From assembly GCF_002288925.2 (NCBI RefSeq), contig NW_022098072.1:19645658-19709657 (forward strand): DNA of 64,000 nt, given 5' to 3'. Positions 1-11,054 of the stretch are shown here, one piece after another. This stretch comes from Delphinapterus leucas. Its lineage: Eukaryota > Chordata > Mammalia > Artiodactyla > Monodontidae. Under the pieces are notes generated by a model, which worked only from the letters and a program-made list of their open reading frames with translations, did no database searches and was not told where the DNA came from. Each line of letters begins with the position of its first letter. The stretch's first letter is position 1. The position numbers and the translations under genes are program-made.

Positions 1-220
1 CAGCAGTGCCAGCACCCTCTGCTCGAGTTCCCCCTCTCTGTGCTGCTATTTGGAAAGTACCTCTCAGCAGAAAGTCAGTGATCACAGCTCTCACCTCATT
101 TGTTTTCTCACTCACAGGGATCACAATCCTGTGCTCCCTGTACTCTAAGCAGAATATAGTTGTTTCATATATATTTTATCCAGTTTTCTATTTGTTTACA
201 GCATATTATTCTAGCTTAGC
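1..220 (-). repeat. Possible old L1-type fragment
   Basis: The segment with ttgtttcatatatattttatccagttttctat and the preceding ggatcacaatcctgtgctccctg resembles the complement of an old L1 3' region from memory. The identification is weak. Confidence 0.35.
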
Positions 221-224
221 AGAA

Positions 225-524
225 GCAGACATTTCCAATCTATCCTTTTTGCCTCGTCTATCCCTTGTTCAGCATACCCCAAACTACTACTTCCTTACAC
301 TTTGCTAGGCAACTCCTTGTGGCTTATTTTTCCCTGCCTTGGTCATTTTCTTCCCATCCACCATGACCCAACTCTTACATCACCTTAACTTTGGAAGTCT
401 TCAATTTTCTCTAGAGAGAGATTTTTTCCTCTTTCTCTGCCTCTACAGCATATTGTTCACACATACTACAGCATATATCTCAATATCCTCTATTTGCATG
501 TCTCCCCACTAAAATGACTTTCTA
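225..524 (+). repeat. L2 3' region, left part
   Basis: Pyrimidine-rich sequence ending tctccccactaaaatgac matches the L2 3' region. It resumes after a MIR insertion, at 783. Confidence 0.55.
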
Positions 525-782
525 ATAATAATGGTAACTGCTAACATGTGACTACTTTCTATGTTCCACGTACTCCTCTAAGTACTTCGCCTATACTTGC
601 CCATTTACGCTTCATAAAACCCTAAGATATGGGTACTATTATCCTCATTTTACAAATGAGGAAACTAAGGCACAGAGAGGTAAAGTAAATTGCCTGAGAT
701 CCCATACCTTGGCAGTGGTAGAGTCAGGATATGCATCTAAACAGTCTGATTCCAGAGCTCATGCTCACTATACTGCCTCTCA
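525..782 (-). repeat. MIR SINE inserted in L2
   Basis: Carries attttacaaatgaggaaact and ggcacagagaggtaaagtaa, the complement of the MIR core. It splits the L2 copy whose right part begins at 783. Confidence 0.85.
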
Positions 783-880
783 CGAATTCCTGAAGGGCAG
801 CAACTATGTCTTATTCTTATTTGTATATCCATGCCCAGAGCACCTCAAATATTTGTGGAATGAATTAAAATTTATAATTT
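783..880 (+). repeat. L2 3' end, right part
   Basis: Contains ttcctgaagggcagcaacta, then tgtcttattcttatttgtat and agcacctcaaatatttgtgg and aatgaatt, matching the L2 tail. Confidence 0.65.
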
Positions 881-2100
881 TCTCAAAGTCTTCCAAGAAA
901 AAGTCCTTCATAAGTAATGTAGGCTTTCAGTACAGTAATTACAGAACTGAATCTAGAAAGGGTCTTTCATAAACATGGGAGAGACTAAAATTAAATTTCT
1001 AATAATAAATTCAAAGAGCTCTAAAGAAGTATACCATGCAGAAAAAGACTAATAAGGTTTTTTAGGTAGCTAAGTAACTAGTGAACTCAGTCAGGAACAA
1101 AAAGTCTCTACCCAGGAATCAATACCCTCTAAGAGAGAGACTAAATGTCATAATTTGTCTCCAATAAATGCATACCAAATTGATCCCATCTATCTAAATC
1201 TAAAATAGAGATCACAGTTTTTCCAAGGCAAAAGTAAAAAGACAGAATATTTAAACAAAAATTTAATCCTAAGAGCCAAATCTGTCAAGAGTAATCAATG
1301 AACACAAAGCCACATTGCTCAATGGACTTAGCTATGTTAAATAACAAGAATTTAACCAATTCTATATGAAAAAAAGTATTGTTATTATCTTTGAAACAAT
1401 TAAGTGTCCTCCATATGTTTATTAAAAGCTCATAAGTTCTTGACAGTAGATAGTACATGCAGTGAATTTATAAAAGCTAAAAGTACTTAAAAATAAAACT
1501 GATTTATAGAAATTTAAGTGACTAAAAATAAAAATATATATTTTGCACAAATGGATAATTACATTTAATTAGCAAGATAGTAATGGCCCATAGGGTTCAA
1601 GCTGTACTGGGAGAAAGTGGGGATTGATGCACTGTCACAACCTCTCCCACACTACCCATCCACATCACATACCTGGACTTTGACATCATCCTACATATAA
1701 TACCACTGTCTAGCTTGGACAGGTCCACAATCCCTCATCCAAAGTTCTTGAAACCAAACGTCTTTCAGAATTTGAAATTTTTCGATTTAAGAAAGGTGCA
1801 GTTCACCCAGCACTCCAGAAAAATCTGGGGCAGCACCCTGTAATCAAACACATTAATATTTCTGTAGCAAAATGCAAGAATATTCACATTAAGTGGGATA
1901 AAGAAGACTATAAATGATCTCACATCAGTTCAGGTCAGATTTATGAGTCTAAGAAAACATTTTTTCTGAGCTTTCAGGATTTTTAAACAGTAGGAAAAGG
2001 ATGATAGATTTGTACTATTAATACATACTGCATTCAATCTGCTCATTCCCTGCCTGAGAAGTGACAATAGCTCCCTTAGCTGCTATGTTCAGTTACAACA
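881..2100. other. PDSS2 intron 1, no gene seen
   Basis: AT-rich sequence with no exon-like frame. The part at about 1725-1960 has a low-level resemblance to an old DNA transposon, but I could not classify it. Confidence 0.5.
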
Positions 2101-2109
2101 CTAATTTCT

Positions 2110-2270
2110 ACTAGTCCAGAATTGGCAACACTTTTGGAAATCATTTAGTCAAACTTTCTACTTCACTGCTTAGGAAACTACAGCCCAGAGATGGAATAAC
2201 TTGCCTAAGGTCACACTGTTACCTACCGACAGAGATGAAACTAGAACATACAAGCCTCCTGTCTCCTAGG
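2110..2270 (-). repeat. MIR-family fragment
   Basis: Contains aggaaactacagcccagaga and acttgcctaaggtcacac, in complement orientation of MIR. Confidence 0.55.
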
Positions 2271-2339
2271 CTTACTTACTGTTTGTTCATTCACCCATCC
2301 ATCCATCCATTCATTCTCTCTCTTTTCAAAGTGATTTCT

Positions 2340-2397
2340 TTTAGCTTTTCAAAATAACGAAATAATTATAGACTCACAGAAAGATGCAAAAATAGTA
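2340..2397 (-). repeat. L1 fragment, left part
   Basis: Complement of L1: aattatagactcacagaaag and gcaaaaatagta. It continues at 3312 after the MER2 insertion. Confidence 0.7.
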
Positions 2398-2532
2398 CAG
2401 TCTTCCCTAGGTATCCACAGGGGTATTTGGTTACAGGGCCCCCTGAGGACACCAAAATTTGTGTTGCTCAAGTCCCTTTTATAAAAGGGCGTAGTATCTG
2501 CATATAACCTATGTGCATCCTCCAGTATACTA

Positions 2533-2741
2533 TTTTTTTTTTTTTTTTTTCGGTACGCGGGCCTCTCACTGCCGTGGCCTCTCCCGTTGCGGAGCACAGG
2601 CTCTGGACGCGCAGGCTCAGCAGCCATGGCTCACGGGCCCAGCCGCTCCGCGGCACGTGGGATCCTCCGTGACCGGGGCACGAACCTGCGCCCCCTGCAT
2701 CGGCAGGCGGACTCTCAACCACTGCGCCACCAGGGAAGCCC
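2533..2741 (-). mobile_element. CHR-type tRNA-derived SINE in MER2
   Basis: Poly-T start, then cgggcctctcactgccgtgg and an end at accagggaagccc. Target-site duplication ccagtatac flanks it. Stop-free frames across it (for example 2513-2932) are not genes. Confidence 0.9.
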
Positions 2742-2750
2742 CAGTATACT

Positions 2751-3092
2751 TTTTTTTTTTTTTTTTTTTGGCTGCATTGAGTCTTCGTTGCTGCACACGG
2801 GCTTTCTGTAGTTGCGGCGAGTGGGGGCTACTCTTCTGCGGTGCGCGGGCTTCTCATTGCGGTGGCCTCTCTTGTTGCAGAGCACGAGCTCTAGGCACAT
2901 GGCCTTCAGTAGTTGTGGCTCACGGGCTCTAGAGCGCAGGCTCAGTGTTGTGGCACACAGGCTTAGTTGCTCCTCAGCACATGGGATCTTCCCGGACCAG
3001 GGCTTGAACCCATGTCCCCTGCATTGGCGGGCGGATTCTTAACCACTGTGCCACGAGGGAAGCCCACGAGGGAAGCCCCCGAGGGAAGCCCC
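2751..3092 (-). mobile_element. CHR-type SINE (longer subfamily) in MER2
   Basis: Poly-T, then ggctgcattgagtcttcgtt, ending in gggaagccc. The site sequence ccagtatac is present on both sides. The tRNA-derived head is followed by two extra copies of a 13-14-base unit. Confidence 0.85.
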
Positions 3093-3311
3093 CTCCAGTA
3101 TACTTTAAATCATCTCTAGATTACTTACAATACCTAATACAATGTAAATATCAAGTAAATAGTAGTAAATACAATGTAAATGTTACATATAAATAGTTGC
3201 CTGGCTCAGCAAATTCAAGTTTTGCTTTTGGGGAATTTTTTTCCCCCAAATATTCTCAATCCATGGTTGGCTGAATCCACAGACACAGAACTCGTGGTTA
3301 AGGACTGACTG

Positions 3312-4990
3312 TATAAAAAGTCCTTATGTATCTTTCATCCAGCTTCCCCCAATATATAACTGTAGTACAATATCAAAACCTAATAATTAACATTGGTATA
3401 TTATTGTTAACAAAACTACAGACCTTATTCCATTTTCAGCACTTTTCAAAAACCTGTATTCGTTTGTGTGTAGGTATATACTGTTCTACACAACTTTATA
3501 CCATGTATTGATTCACGTACCTACCATCACAATCACGATACTAAACTGTTCCATCACCACAATATACTCCTTTGTATTTACACTCCTCCCTGTTCCCCAC
3601 AGTTTATGACTTAGTAGCCACTAATCTGTTCTCTATTGCTATAGTTTTGTCATTTTGAAAATGTTGTATAAATGGAATCATACTTTTGAAACTGACTTTT
3701 TCCTTAGTTGTGGTAAAATACACATAAAATTTACCATCTTAGCTATTTTTAAGTATACAGTTTGGTAGTGTTAAGTATATTCACATTAATAGTTCATTTC
3801 TTTTCATTGTTGAGTAGTATTCCATTGTACGGTTGTACCACAGTTTGTTCAACCACTCACTTTTGAATGACATATGGGTTGTTTCCAGTTTTTGGCTGTT
3901 ACAAATAAGGTTGCTACAAGCATTCATGATAGGTTTTGATATGAGTTATTATTTCTCTGGGATAAATGCTCACAAGTGTGATAGCTGGGTTGTATGTTAA
4001 GTGTATGTTTAATTTTATTAAAAATTGCCACGCTGTATTCCAGAGTGGCTGTACCATTTTTACATTCCCATCAGCAATGTATGAGAAATCTAGTTTCTCA
4101 CCAGGATTTCATATTGTATTTTTTATTTTAGCCATTCTAATAGGTTTGTAGTGGTATCTCATCATGGTTTTAACTTACATTTTTCTAATGGCTAATAATG
4201 TTGAACAACTTTTCATATGCTTACTTGCCATCTTTATAGGCTCTTTTTGCCCATTTCCTAATTGTATTGTTCGTTCTCTTACCACTGAGTTTAGAGAGTT
4301 CTTTACATATTCTGGATCCAAGTCCTTCTTCAGATAGTGATTTGCAAATGTTTTCTTCCTGTGGCTAATCTTTTCATCCTATTACAAGGTCTTTTTGCAG
4401 AGCAAAGTTTTCAATTTTGATGAAGTCCAATTATTATATTTTTTCTTTAATGAACTGTATTTTTGGTTTCATGTCTAAGAACTGTTTACCTAGCCCTAGG
4501 TCCCAAAAATGTTCTCCTATGTTTTCTTAAGTTTTATAGCTTTACATTTCACATTTAATTCCATTTTACATAGACCTTTTTTTTAATATGGTGTGAGGTT
4601 TAGGTCAAGGTTCATTTTCTTGCCTATACTGTCCAATTGTTGGCATTTGTTGAAAAGCATCATTTGTTGAAAAGCATCATTTGTTGAAAAGACTATTCTC
4701 CCTCCATTGAATTGCTTTTGCACCTTTGTCAAAAATCAATTGGGTATTATTTGTGTTGATCTATTTCTGAGTTCTCTATTCTGTTCCCTCAATCTGTCTA
4801 TTCCTCTGCCAATACCACACTGTCTTGATCAATTAAGCTATATATATTAGGCTTAACATAAGGTAGAATGACTCCTCCCACTTTCTTGTTTTTTTTTTCA
4901 ATATTGTTTTAGCTATTCTAGCTCCATTCATGCTGTTCATTTTACTTTACTGTACTGCTTATTCTTGCTTTTAAGGTCTTCCCTATGCCT
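3312..4990 (-). mobile_element. L1 fragment, right part
   Basis: Complement of L1, with ccagcttcccccaatatata, cattgttgagtagtattcca and ttgcacctttgtcaaaaatc. Any ORF is degraded. A 17-base unit (ttgttgaaaagcatcat) is tandemly repeated near 4648-4690. Confidence 0.85.
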
Positions 4991-5154
4991 AGTAGAGGTA
5001 TGACAGCCTAAGAAAGAAGAAAAAAGAATCAAGAAGAAAAAAAATTGTAATATAGTACCACCACTCTAAAACACTACCCATGTAATTTCTATCCATCTAA
5101 CCCAATCACATCCCAGTTTCTTCATGAAAGATTCTCTACTATTCCAGCCACTTT

Positions 5155-5500
5155 CGTTTTTTTATTTTTGTTACTGAGGTATAGTTAATGTACAATAGTG
5201 TATGTTTCAGGTGTATAACATAGTGAATCACAATTTTTAAAGGTTATACCCCATTCACAGTTATTATAAAATATTGGCTATATTCCCTGTGTTATACAAC
5301 ATATTCTTGTAGCTTATTTGTTTTATACTTAGTAGTTTGTACCTCTTAATCCCCTACCCCTATCTTACCCCTCCCCCTTCCCTCTCCTTACTAGTAACCA
5401 CCAGATTGTTCTCTGTACCTGTGAATTTGTTTCTTTTTTTGTTATATTCACTAGATTGTTTTATATTTTATTCCACATATAAGTAATATCATACAGGGTT
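5155..5500 (-). mobile_element. L1 3' end, antisense
   Basis: Contains aatccccta and acatattcttgtagcttatt, the complement of the artiodactyl L1 3' end. Confidence 0.75.
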
Positions 5501-6815
5501 TACCTTTCGCCAGGCCACTTCAGTATCTCTAAATGCAATAGCTAATATATCTCTACTCATTAGTAAAAAGTCATTTACCTCCTTTTGATATTTGTAAATA
5601 TATTTGTGTCCAACACAATGTCTATTCTCAAAGGACATGGTCCATGTTTTAGAATTCTTTATATTCCTCCAGAAGCTTCAATAAACATTGAATTAAGGAT
5701 TATTTATCTAATTGGAACTTACAACACAGAGAAACTAGAACATCTAGAACAAGAGTAAAAAATTAGCTAATTGCTACATTGTTCCTAGTAATAAGATCAT
5801 TATCTCACTAAATCTCAAGATTTTAAATTTAATCTCATTTCTCAATTAAACTGTTATAAAAGTATACTTCTAGGCTTTTTTCCTTTTTCTTGGTGAGATA
5901 ACTTAGGTAAAGAAAGAGAAGGTAGTGAATACTGAATTATGGTGATTTCCTTTTTTTCTCCTTCTGTTTGCCAAAAATGTCACTATACATCTAAATTTTA
6001 GGGCCATAAGATATGATTCACCCCTAATATATCAATACCATGTACATCTACCCAAAAAGTAAAATGACCCAAGGGATTAGAATATTGATTTAAGTAAATG
6101 TAAAATGGAACTAGTAAAAGAATTTACCAAATCCAATTTCCTATGGTCCTAACTATATTAACTCTATGGGGTATTTGTGTCCTTTGGATAGCATACTGAA
6201 AGGCTCTCTCTCTTAATCATCAATGCTTTGCTCACAAGATTTCAACAAAGTAAGGTGCAGTACGTGAAACAATATAGCTGCTTAATCCATGTTTTTTAGC
6301 TATAATTTAAAATAACCACAATCTGCCTACCCTATGGATCAGATGCCTGCTTCTTTGCTAAAACAGATATATGCACGACCCCCTCCCCAAAAGTTTTTTG
6401 TTCATTAGCTGCCTGTGAGTTTAGACTGTTTAAATAATTTAAATAAATGTAATAAAACTATATGCAGATTAGCTCCTCCTTTTCTTACAAAATATATATG
6501 TTACTACAACATTGCTGAAACTTACTATTTTGTTCCTCTTCAATTCTTTCACTGTAATATGGGACTACGCAGGCAGGGTAGGCTACATACAGTCAGGGAA
6601 GTTTCAGAGCCATCAGTCTTACAAGCTTTCATCTAGTGTGTCTCTGGTGCCCTTGAAGGAATCTTCTCTAAGACCCTAAATGATGCTCTGACATTTAAGT
6701 ACATGAACTGCAATTCTCAGAATACATACATTAATAAGGCTCTTTCTAGTTCTGCCCTTTTCACTTCAACACTTTATTACAGAGACTACAATATGCATCT
6801 GCACAATGTAATATA
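5501..6815. other. PDSS2 intron 1, nothing recognised
   Basis: AT-rich sequence with no frame resembling a known protein and no repeat I can name. Confidence 0.5.
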
Positions 6816-7154
6816 CAGTCCAGGAGGATTGGAGCCAGGAACCCCCACGGATATGAAAATCCAAGGATGCTCAAGTCCCTCATATAAAATGGCATAGTAT
6901 TTGCATATAACCCAAGGCACATCCTCCCCTATACTTTAAATCATCTCTAGATTACCTACAATACCTAATACAATGTAAATTCTATGTAAATAGTTGTAAA
7001 TACAATGTTAATGCTATAAAAATAGTTGCTGGTGCACAGCAAATTCAAGTTTTGTTTTTTGGAACTTTCTGAAATTTTTCTTCCCCTGCATATTTTCGAT
7101 CCACACTTGGTTCAATCTGTGGTTGTGGAACCTACAGACCCGGAGGGCTGGCTG
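6816..7154 (+). mobile_element. MER2 copy 2
   Basis: Begins cagtccagga and ends gagggctggctg, flanked by TA at 6814-6815 and 7155-7156. Internal tttaaatcatctctagatta and atacctaatacaatgtaaat match the copy at 2398. Uninterrupted. Confidence 0.85.
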
Positions 7155-7259
7155 TACTACTACAACCTCCACCACTAACACTACCATTCCCATCACATAC
7201 AGAAAATCCCACTATTTGATTAGCAAAAATTAAGACACTTCATGGTTCGTGTGTTGTGA

Positions 7260-8260
7260 GAACAGAGAGTAACCTGAACTCAGACACCGCTAGTGAGAAC
7301 GTACACTGGTACAACCACTTCGGAAAACAATTTACTATCTCCTAAAGCTGAACACATGTGCACACATGCCTTTATTCTCTCAAGACAAGTACACCAGGAG
7401 ACGCGTGCTGCATATTCACAGCAGCACTTTTCATAGCACCAAAAAATGCAAACAACCCAAATGCTGATCGAAAGAAGACTGTGGTATATTCACACAGCAG
7501 GATTTTACACACCAGTGAAAAACTAATGAAGTATAGTTAAACATAACAGGGATAAATCTCAGAAACAATGTCGAATTTAAAAGCAAGTCATAAAGGACTG
7601 CATGCAATAAACTAGTATATTTATAAATTTCAAAAATGAGCAAAATTATACACATTACTATTTAAGGAAACACTCGTGTAATTTTTGAAGGAAAAATAAA
7701 CACAAAACTCAGTATAGTGGGGATCAGGGAGATGGACCAGTGAAGAGAGAAGGTTCAATAGGATTGATAAAGTTACACTTCTTCAATTGGGTGGTAAGCT
7801 CATTCGTTTCATTATTAAGCTTTAAAATACATACCTATGTGTGTTTTGAGTGTGTATCATCTAGAATCTCTGGAGAACTAACATTCCAGCTTCAGGACAA
7901 GTTTAGCCTACTCATAAAATGACATTCCTGATAACTGGGAATGATGCCAAGAAATAAAATCACTCTACTATTGCTATTTGGTAACTAGTAACAAAGAAAT
8001 AGCAAGTGTCTCATAAAAAATTAAAGCAAGAGGATGAGCAAGGGAAGTGAGGGTGGCTATAAAAGGGCAACGTGAGGGATCCTTGTAGTGATGGAAACGT
8101 TCTGCATCTTGACTGTATCAGTGTCAATATCCTGCTTGGGGGGAGAAACTGCATAAAGGGTACATTGGCTCTCTCTGCATTATTTCTTCCAACTGCATGT
8201 GAATCTCCAATTATTTCAAAAGTGTTTTTTTGTTTTTTTTTTTTAAAGAAAACATTTTTT
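7260..8260 (+). mobile_element. Old L1 3' region, sense
   Basis: Carries gctgatcgaaagaagactgt, ctggtatattcacacagcag-like sequence and gatggaaacgttctgcatct followed by an AT-rich tail, which resemble the L1 3' end. It is heavily diverged. Confidence 0.6.
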
Positions 8261-8277
8261 AAAAAGATAATTTTTGT

Positions 8278-8490
8278 CCAGGATTTCTCCGCCTTGGTAC
8301 TACTGACATCTTGGTGCACCTAATACTTCATTGTAGGGGGCTGTCCTGGGCATTGTAGGGTGTTTAACAACATCCCTGGCCTCTACCTACTAAACACCAG
8401 TAGCATGCCCCAGCTGCGACATCTCCATACACTGCCAAATGTTCCCTAGTGGGCAGACTGCACCATTTGAGAACCAATGCTCCAGTCATA
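8278..8490 (-). mobile_element. MER20-like hAT transposon
   Basis: Contains acatccctggcctctaccta and aaatgttccctagtgggcag, the complement of MER20 as I recall it. A second copy lies at 12222. Confidence 0.7.
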
Positions 8491-8529
8491 AAAGTGAAGA
8501 ACTGTGGAAATATTCTCAATTGAAGGAGA

Positions 8530-8965
8530 CTAAAGAGACATGACAACTAAAGTAATACCTCATCTTAGGCTGGATCCTGTACTAAAGAGGAAAGAATGCT
8601 ATAAAAAAAACATTATTGGGTCAATTAACAAAAGTGGACTATCAATGGTATATTAAATAAAAGTACGATACCAATATTAAAAGTAAGTTGATTAATGTAG
8701 TTATGTAAAGAATATCCCTATGCTTATGAAATGAAGTACTTGGGAGTAAAGGACCACGACATATGCAATGTACCCCGAAATGATTCAGGAAAAATATATC
8801 TGTGTGTGTGTGTGTATGTATTCTGTTTACATATACATGTGAAGAGTATACGTACGTTTGTATACCATAGGTGAATATGATTATAAAGTTATGTTCTTTG
8901 TATTATTTTAATTCTTGCAAATTTTCAGTATGTTTGAAATTATTTAATAAAAAGTTGGAGTTTTT
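8530..8965 (+). mobile_element. Old L1 3' end, sense
   Basis: Contains ggctggatcctgtactaaag, a TG-rich tract at about 8799-8815, and ends tttgaaattatttaataaaa followed by agttgg, typical of an L1M-type 3' end. Confidence 0.65.
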
Positions 8966-9469
8966 AAAAATGGAACCAAAAGTTGTGGTCCTTAAAGTCC
9001 TAATGGCAGGTTTCACAGTAGTAGTTCAGCATAAGTGACAAAAATCCCGAGAGGAAAATGACTACTGACTAGATAAATTCCTACTCCAAGCCTGAGACAA
9101 ACGTTGCAAGTAACTAACTTTCGGCCTATCTCCCCCTCCCCATTCTTTTTAGAGGTGACCTCTCGAATAATGCGGAACCAAAAATAAACCTATCCCACTT
9201 TTAAAAGACTATTTCTAGGAAGCGACTCAAACCCACATCCCTACTCGATTTCTCCACAAATCACTGTGACTTCACCTTCAGTAGTTAAGAAGCAAAAACG
9301 CGAAAAGCGCACGTGTTCTCATTCTTTCTCCGCAAAGAGTTAGTAAGTTAAGGTGAGTAGAGCAGAGAAGACACAACATCGAATGCCTAGGATGGCTGAG
9401 GAAAGGAAGAGGTAAAAAGGGCAGGCAGGCAGTCTCAAAGAGGGAGGAAAGGGTGTATAGGCCAGGAAA
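8966..9469. other. PDSS2 intron 1 near exon 1, no gene seen
   Basis: Turns CpG-rich towards its right end. No repeat or exon recognised. Confidence 0.5.
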
Positions 9470-10640
9470 AAGGACCCGAGTGGGTGCGAGTGTGTCAGGG
9501 CGAGAGGGAGTAGCTCACCTGGCTGTGGTAAGCAGAGGGTGCTGAGTCCCCACCAGCTTCCGCACCTGCATAGCGATGTTGCTGAGCTCGTCGCTCAGCA
9601 GGCAGCGGAGGCTCATGAAGGACGTGGGGTAGCCCACGATCTTCTCCGCCTCTGACACCACTTGGTTCCAGTGGGCCGGGGACCTGGAGGACTGACCACG
9701 CCAGGAGACCACCGAGGAGATGGTGTCGAGGGGGCCACGTCGGGGCCCCGAGGCCCCGAGATAACAGGGCAAGCGCAAAAGCAGCTGCCGAAGGCTCATA
9801 GTTTGAGTCTGGGGGTGTCAGGGACTTGAGGGTGTCCGGAGGTGGCGCGGGAAACAAGCTAGGAGCAGATGAGGAACTTGCGGGAACTAGAAGGAAGCAG
9901 CGCTTCTTGACCCTCAGAGGAGGGTGGGTTTCTGGAGCCGTGACCAGAAACGAACTTTAACTGCAGCTTTCTGCAGCCTGGGTTAGACAGACAACAGCCC
10001 CAAGTCAGCGCTGCCCACGGCCATCTAGGGTAGTAGCCACAGCACTGCCTTGGTGGGGAGCGCCATATTGTGAGCGTCAAACGCGGCTTGCCGTAAAGAC
10101 GGAGGAGGGCTGCTCTGCGGCAAAGAATTTTTTCCTACTTTACGGCGCAGCCGTGAACGGCCCGGAGGGGCGGGGCTTTGGAGGTGAACCCCGGAAGGCG
10201 AGGTAGGATGAAAACATCAGCTCCTCCCACTTTCTCGTCCCTGCGAGGACAGAGGGTGACAGAGACCGGGTTGTGGGCCCCGAGTGGTGCCCCAGCCCCT
10301 TGAATCTGGGACGAGTCTGAATCGTTGTAGGATTCCCAGCGCCCAGCGCAGAGTGGGCACGCATAAATATGTGTCGTGAACGAGGGTCGGTGTCTACTAA
10401 TGGTCTTTTCGCGGCTCCCAGCCCTCCGGAAGGAGGGGCTCAGGCGGAGGCGCCAGCTTCTCTGGGAAGCCATCGGCCGCCAAGCCCTGGCAGTGGTGGT
10501 GGACTGGCGTGAGGGTCGCTTCTCGGACTGTGGGGCTTCAGGAGCTGTGGGCCACGGCTCATGTGGAGTGAGGTGGGAGGCAGAATCCGGACGTGGGGCT
10601 GAGCGCTCGTGACCTCTGCTCCCAACCTAGGAAAGGTGGC
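9470..10640. promoter_or_regulatory. CpG island and TATA-less promoter of PDSS2
   Basis: This stretch is GC-rich and full of CpG compared with its AT-rich flanks. It covers PDSS2 exon 1 and about 840 bases upstream on the minus strand. Visible motifs include a GC box (ggggcggggc near 10167), an ETS-type CCGGAAG near 10192 and another near 10427, and on the minus strand an ATATGGCGC YY1-like site at about 10060. No TATA box is evident. The transcription start cannot be fixed from sequence; it is probably between 9800 and 10130. The CpG-rich part extends about 500 bases beyond, so divergent transcription towards the plus strand is possible, but no coding exon is recognisable there. Confidence 0.8.
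9519..9799 (-). CDS. PDSS2: PDSS2 coding exon 1 (decaprenyl diphosphate synthase subunit 2), partial gene
   Basis: The minus-strand reading frame starts at the ATG complementary to 9797-9799 and encodes 93 codons plus two bases. I recognise the protein as the N-terminus of PDSS2, for example the stretch [19 protein letters not shown] followed by [20 protein letters not shown]. The family partners PDSS1 in a heterotetramer that builds the decaprenyl tail of ubiquinone inside mitochondria. The first 20 or so residues are rich in Leu and Arg with no acidic residue, as expected for a mitochondrial targeting peptide. The exon ends ...TTA-AG and is followed on the minus strand by a good donor, GTGAGCT (9518 downwards), leaving a split Arg codon. 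The residues between about 17 and 30 look shorter than the human protein as I recall it. No further PDSS2 exon is visible between 1 and 9518, so that stretch is intron 1. The exon sits in a CpG island. Confidence 0.95.
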
Positions 10641-10867
10641 GTAGCCCCGCAGAAAGGGTGTTTTTTGTTTTTTATTTCCCCAGGGTGTGTCCTCATTCCT
10701 TGTCTCTGGCCGCCTCACTGAACCTCAGTTCCCATGTGTACAGCTCAGGCAGAACCAGCAGTGCCCCCTGAAAGGGTGCAGAGAGACACTTCTAGAAGGA
10801 AGCTCCGCTCATCGTCGAGAATCCAAAACTACCACTGACTCTAGTGCTTCCACTTACATACAGCCCA

Positions 10868-11050
10868 TGTATTAGTTCATTTAATACTCAAAACAACCCC
10901 GTTAAGTAGATAATATTAGTATTCTCCGTGTTTCACATGAGGAAACTGAGGCACAGCCAAGTCGTGTAAATTGCCTAAGGCCACACTAGGCAGGAAAGTA
11001 AACCCAGGTAATCTGGTTTCTGAGTCCATGTTCTTAGCTACAACATTACT
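10868..11050 (-). repeat. MIR SINE
   Basis: Contains cacatgaggaaactgaggca and ttgcctaaggccacac. Confidence 0.8.
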
Positions 11051-11054
11051 GTCT

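Larger units (their letters stand above)
2398..3311 (+). mobile_element. MER2 (Tigger-type DNA transposon) with two SINEs inside
   Basis: Begins cagtcttcccta and ends ggactgactg, so the ends are inverted repeats, and it is flanked by TA on both sides (2396-2397, 3312-3313), as expected for Tc1/mariner-type transposition. Internal landmarks are atctgcatataacctatg and tttaaatcatctctagatta and cctaatacaatgtaaat. It is non-autonomous. Two SINEs interrupt it at the tccagtatac site. Confidence 0.85.

Noticed and set aside
2513..2932. 139-codon plus-strand frame
   Set aside because: It lies across two SINE insertions; the same kind of frame appears in every SINE copy in the window.
1..9518. Searched for further PDSS2 exons on the minus strand
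   Set aside because: No frame matching the recalled next part of PDSS2 was found; this is intron 1.
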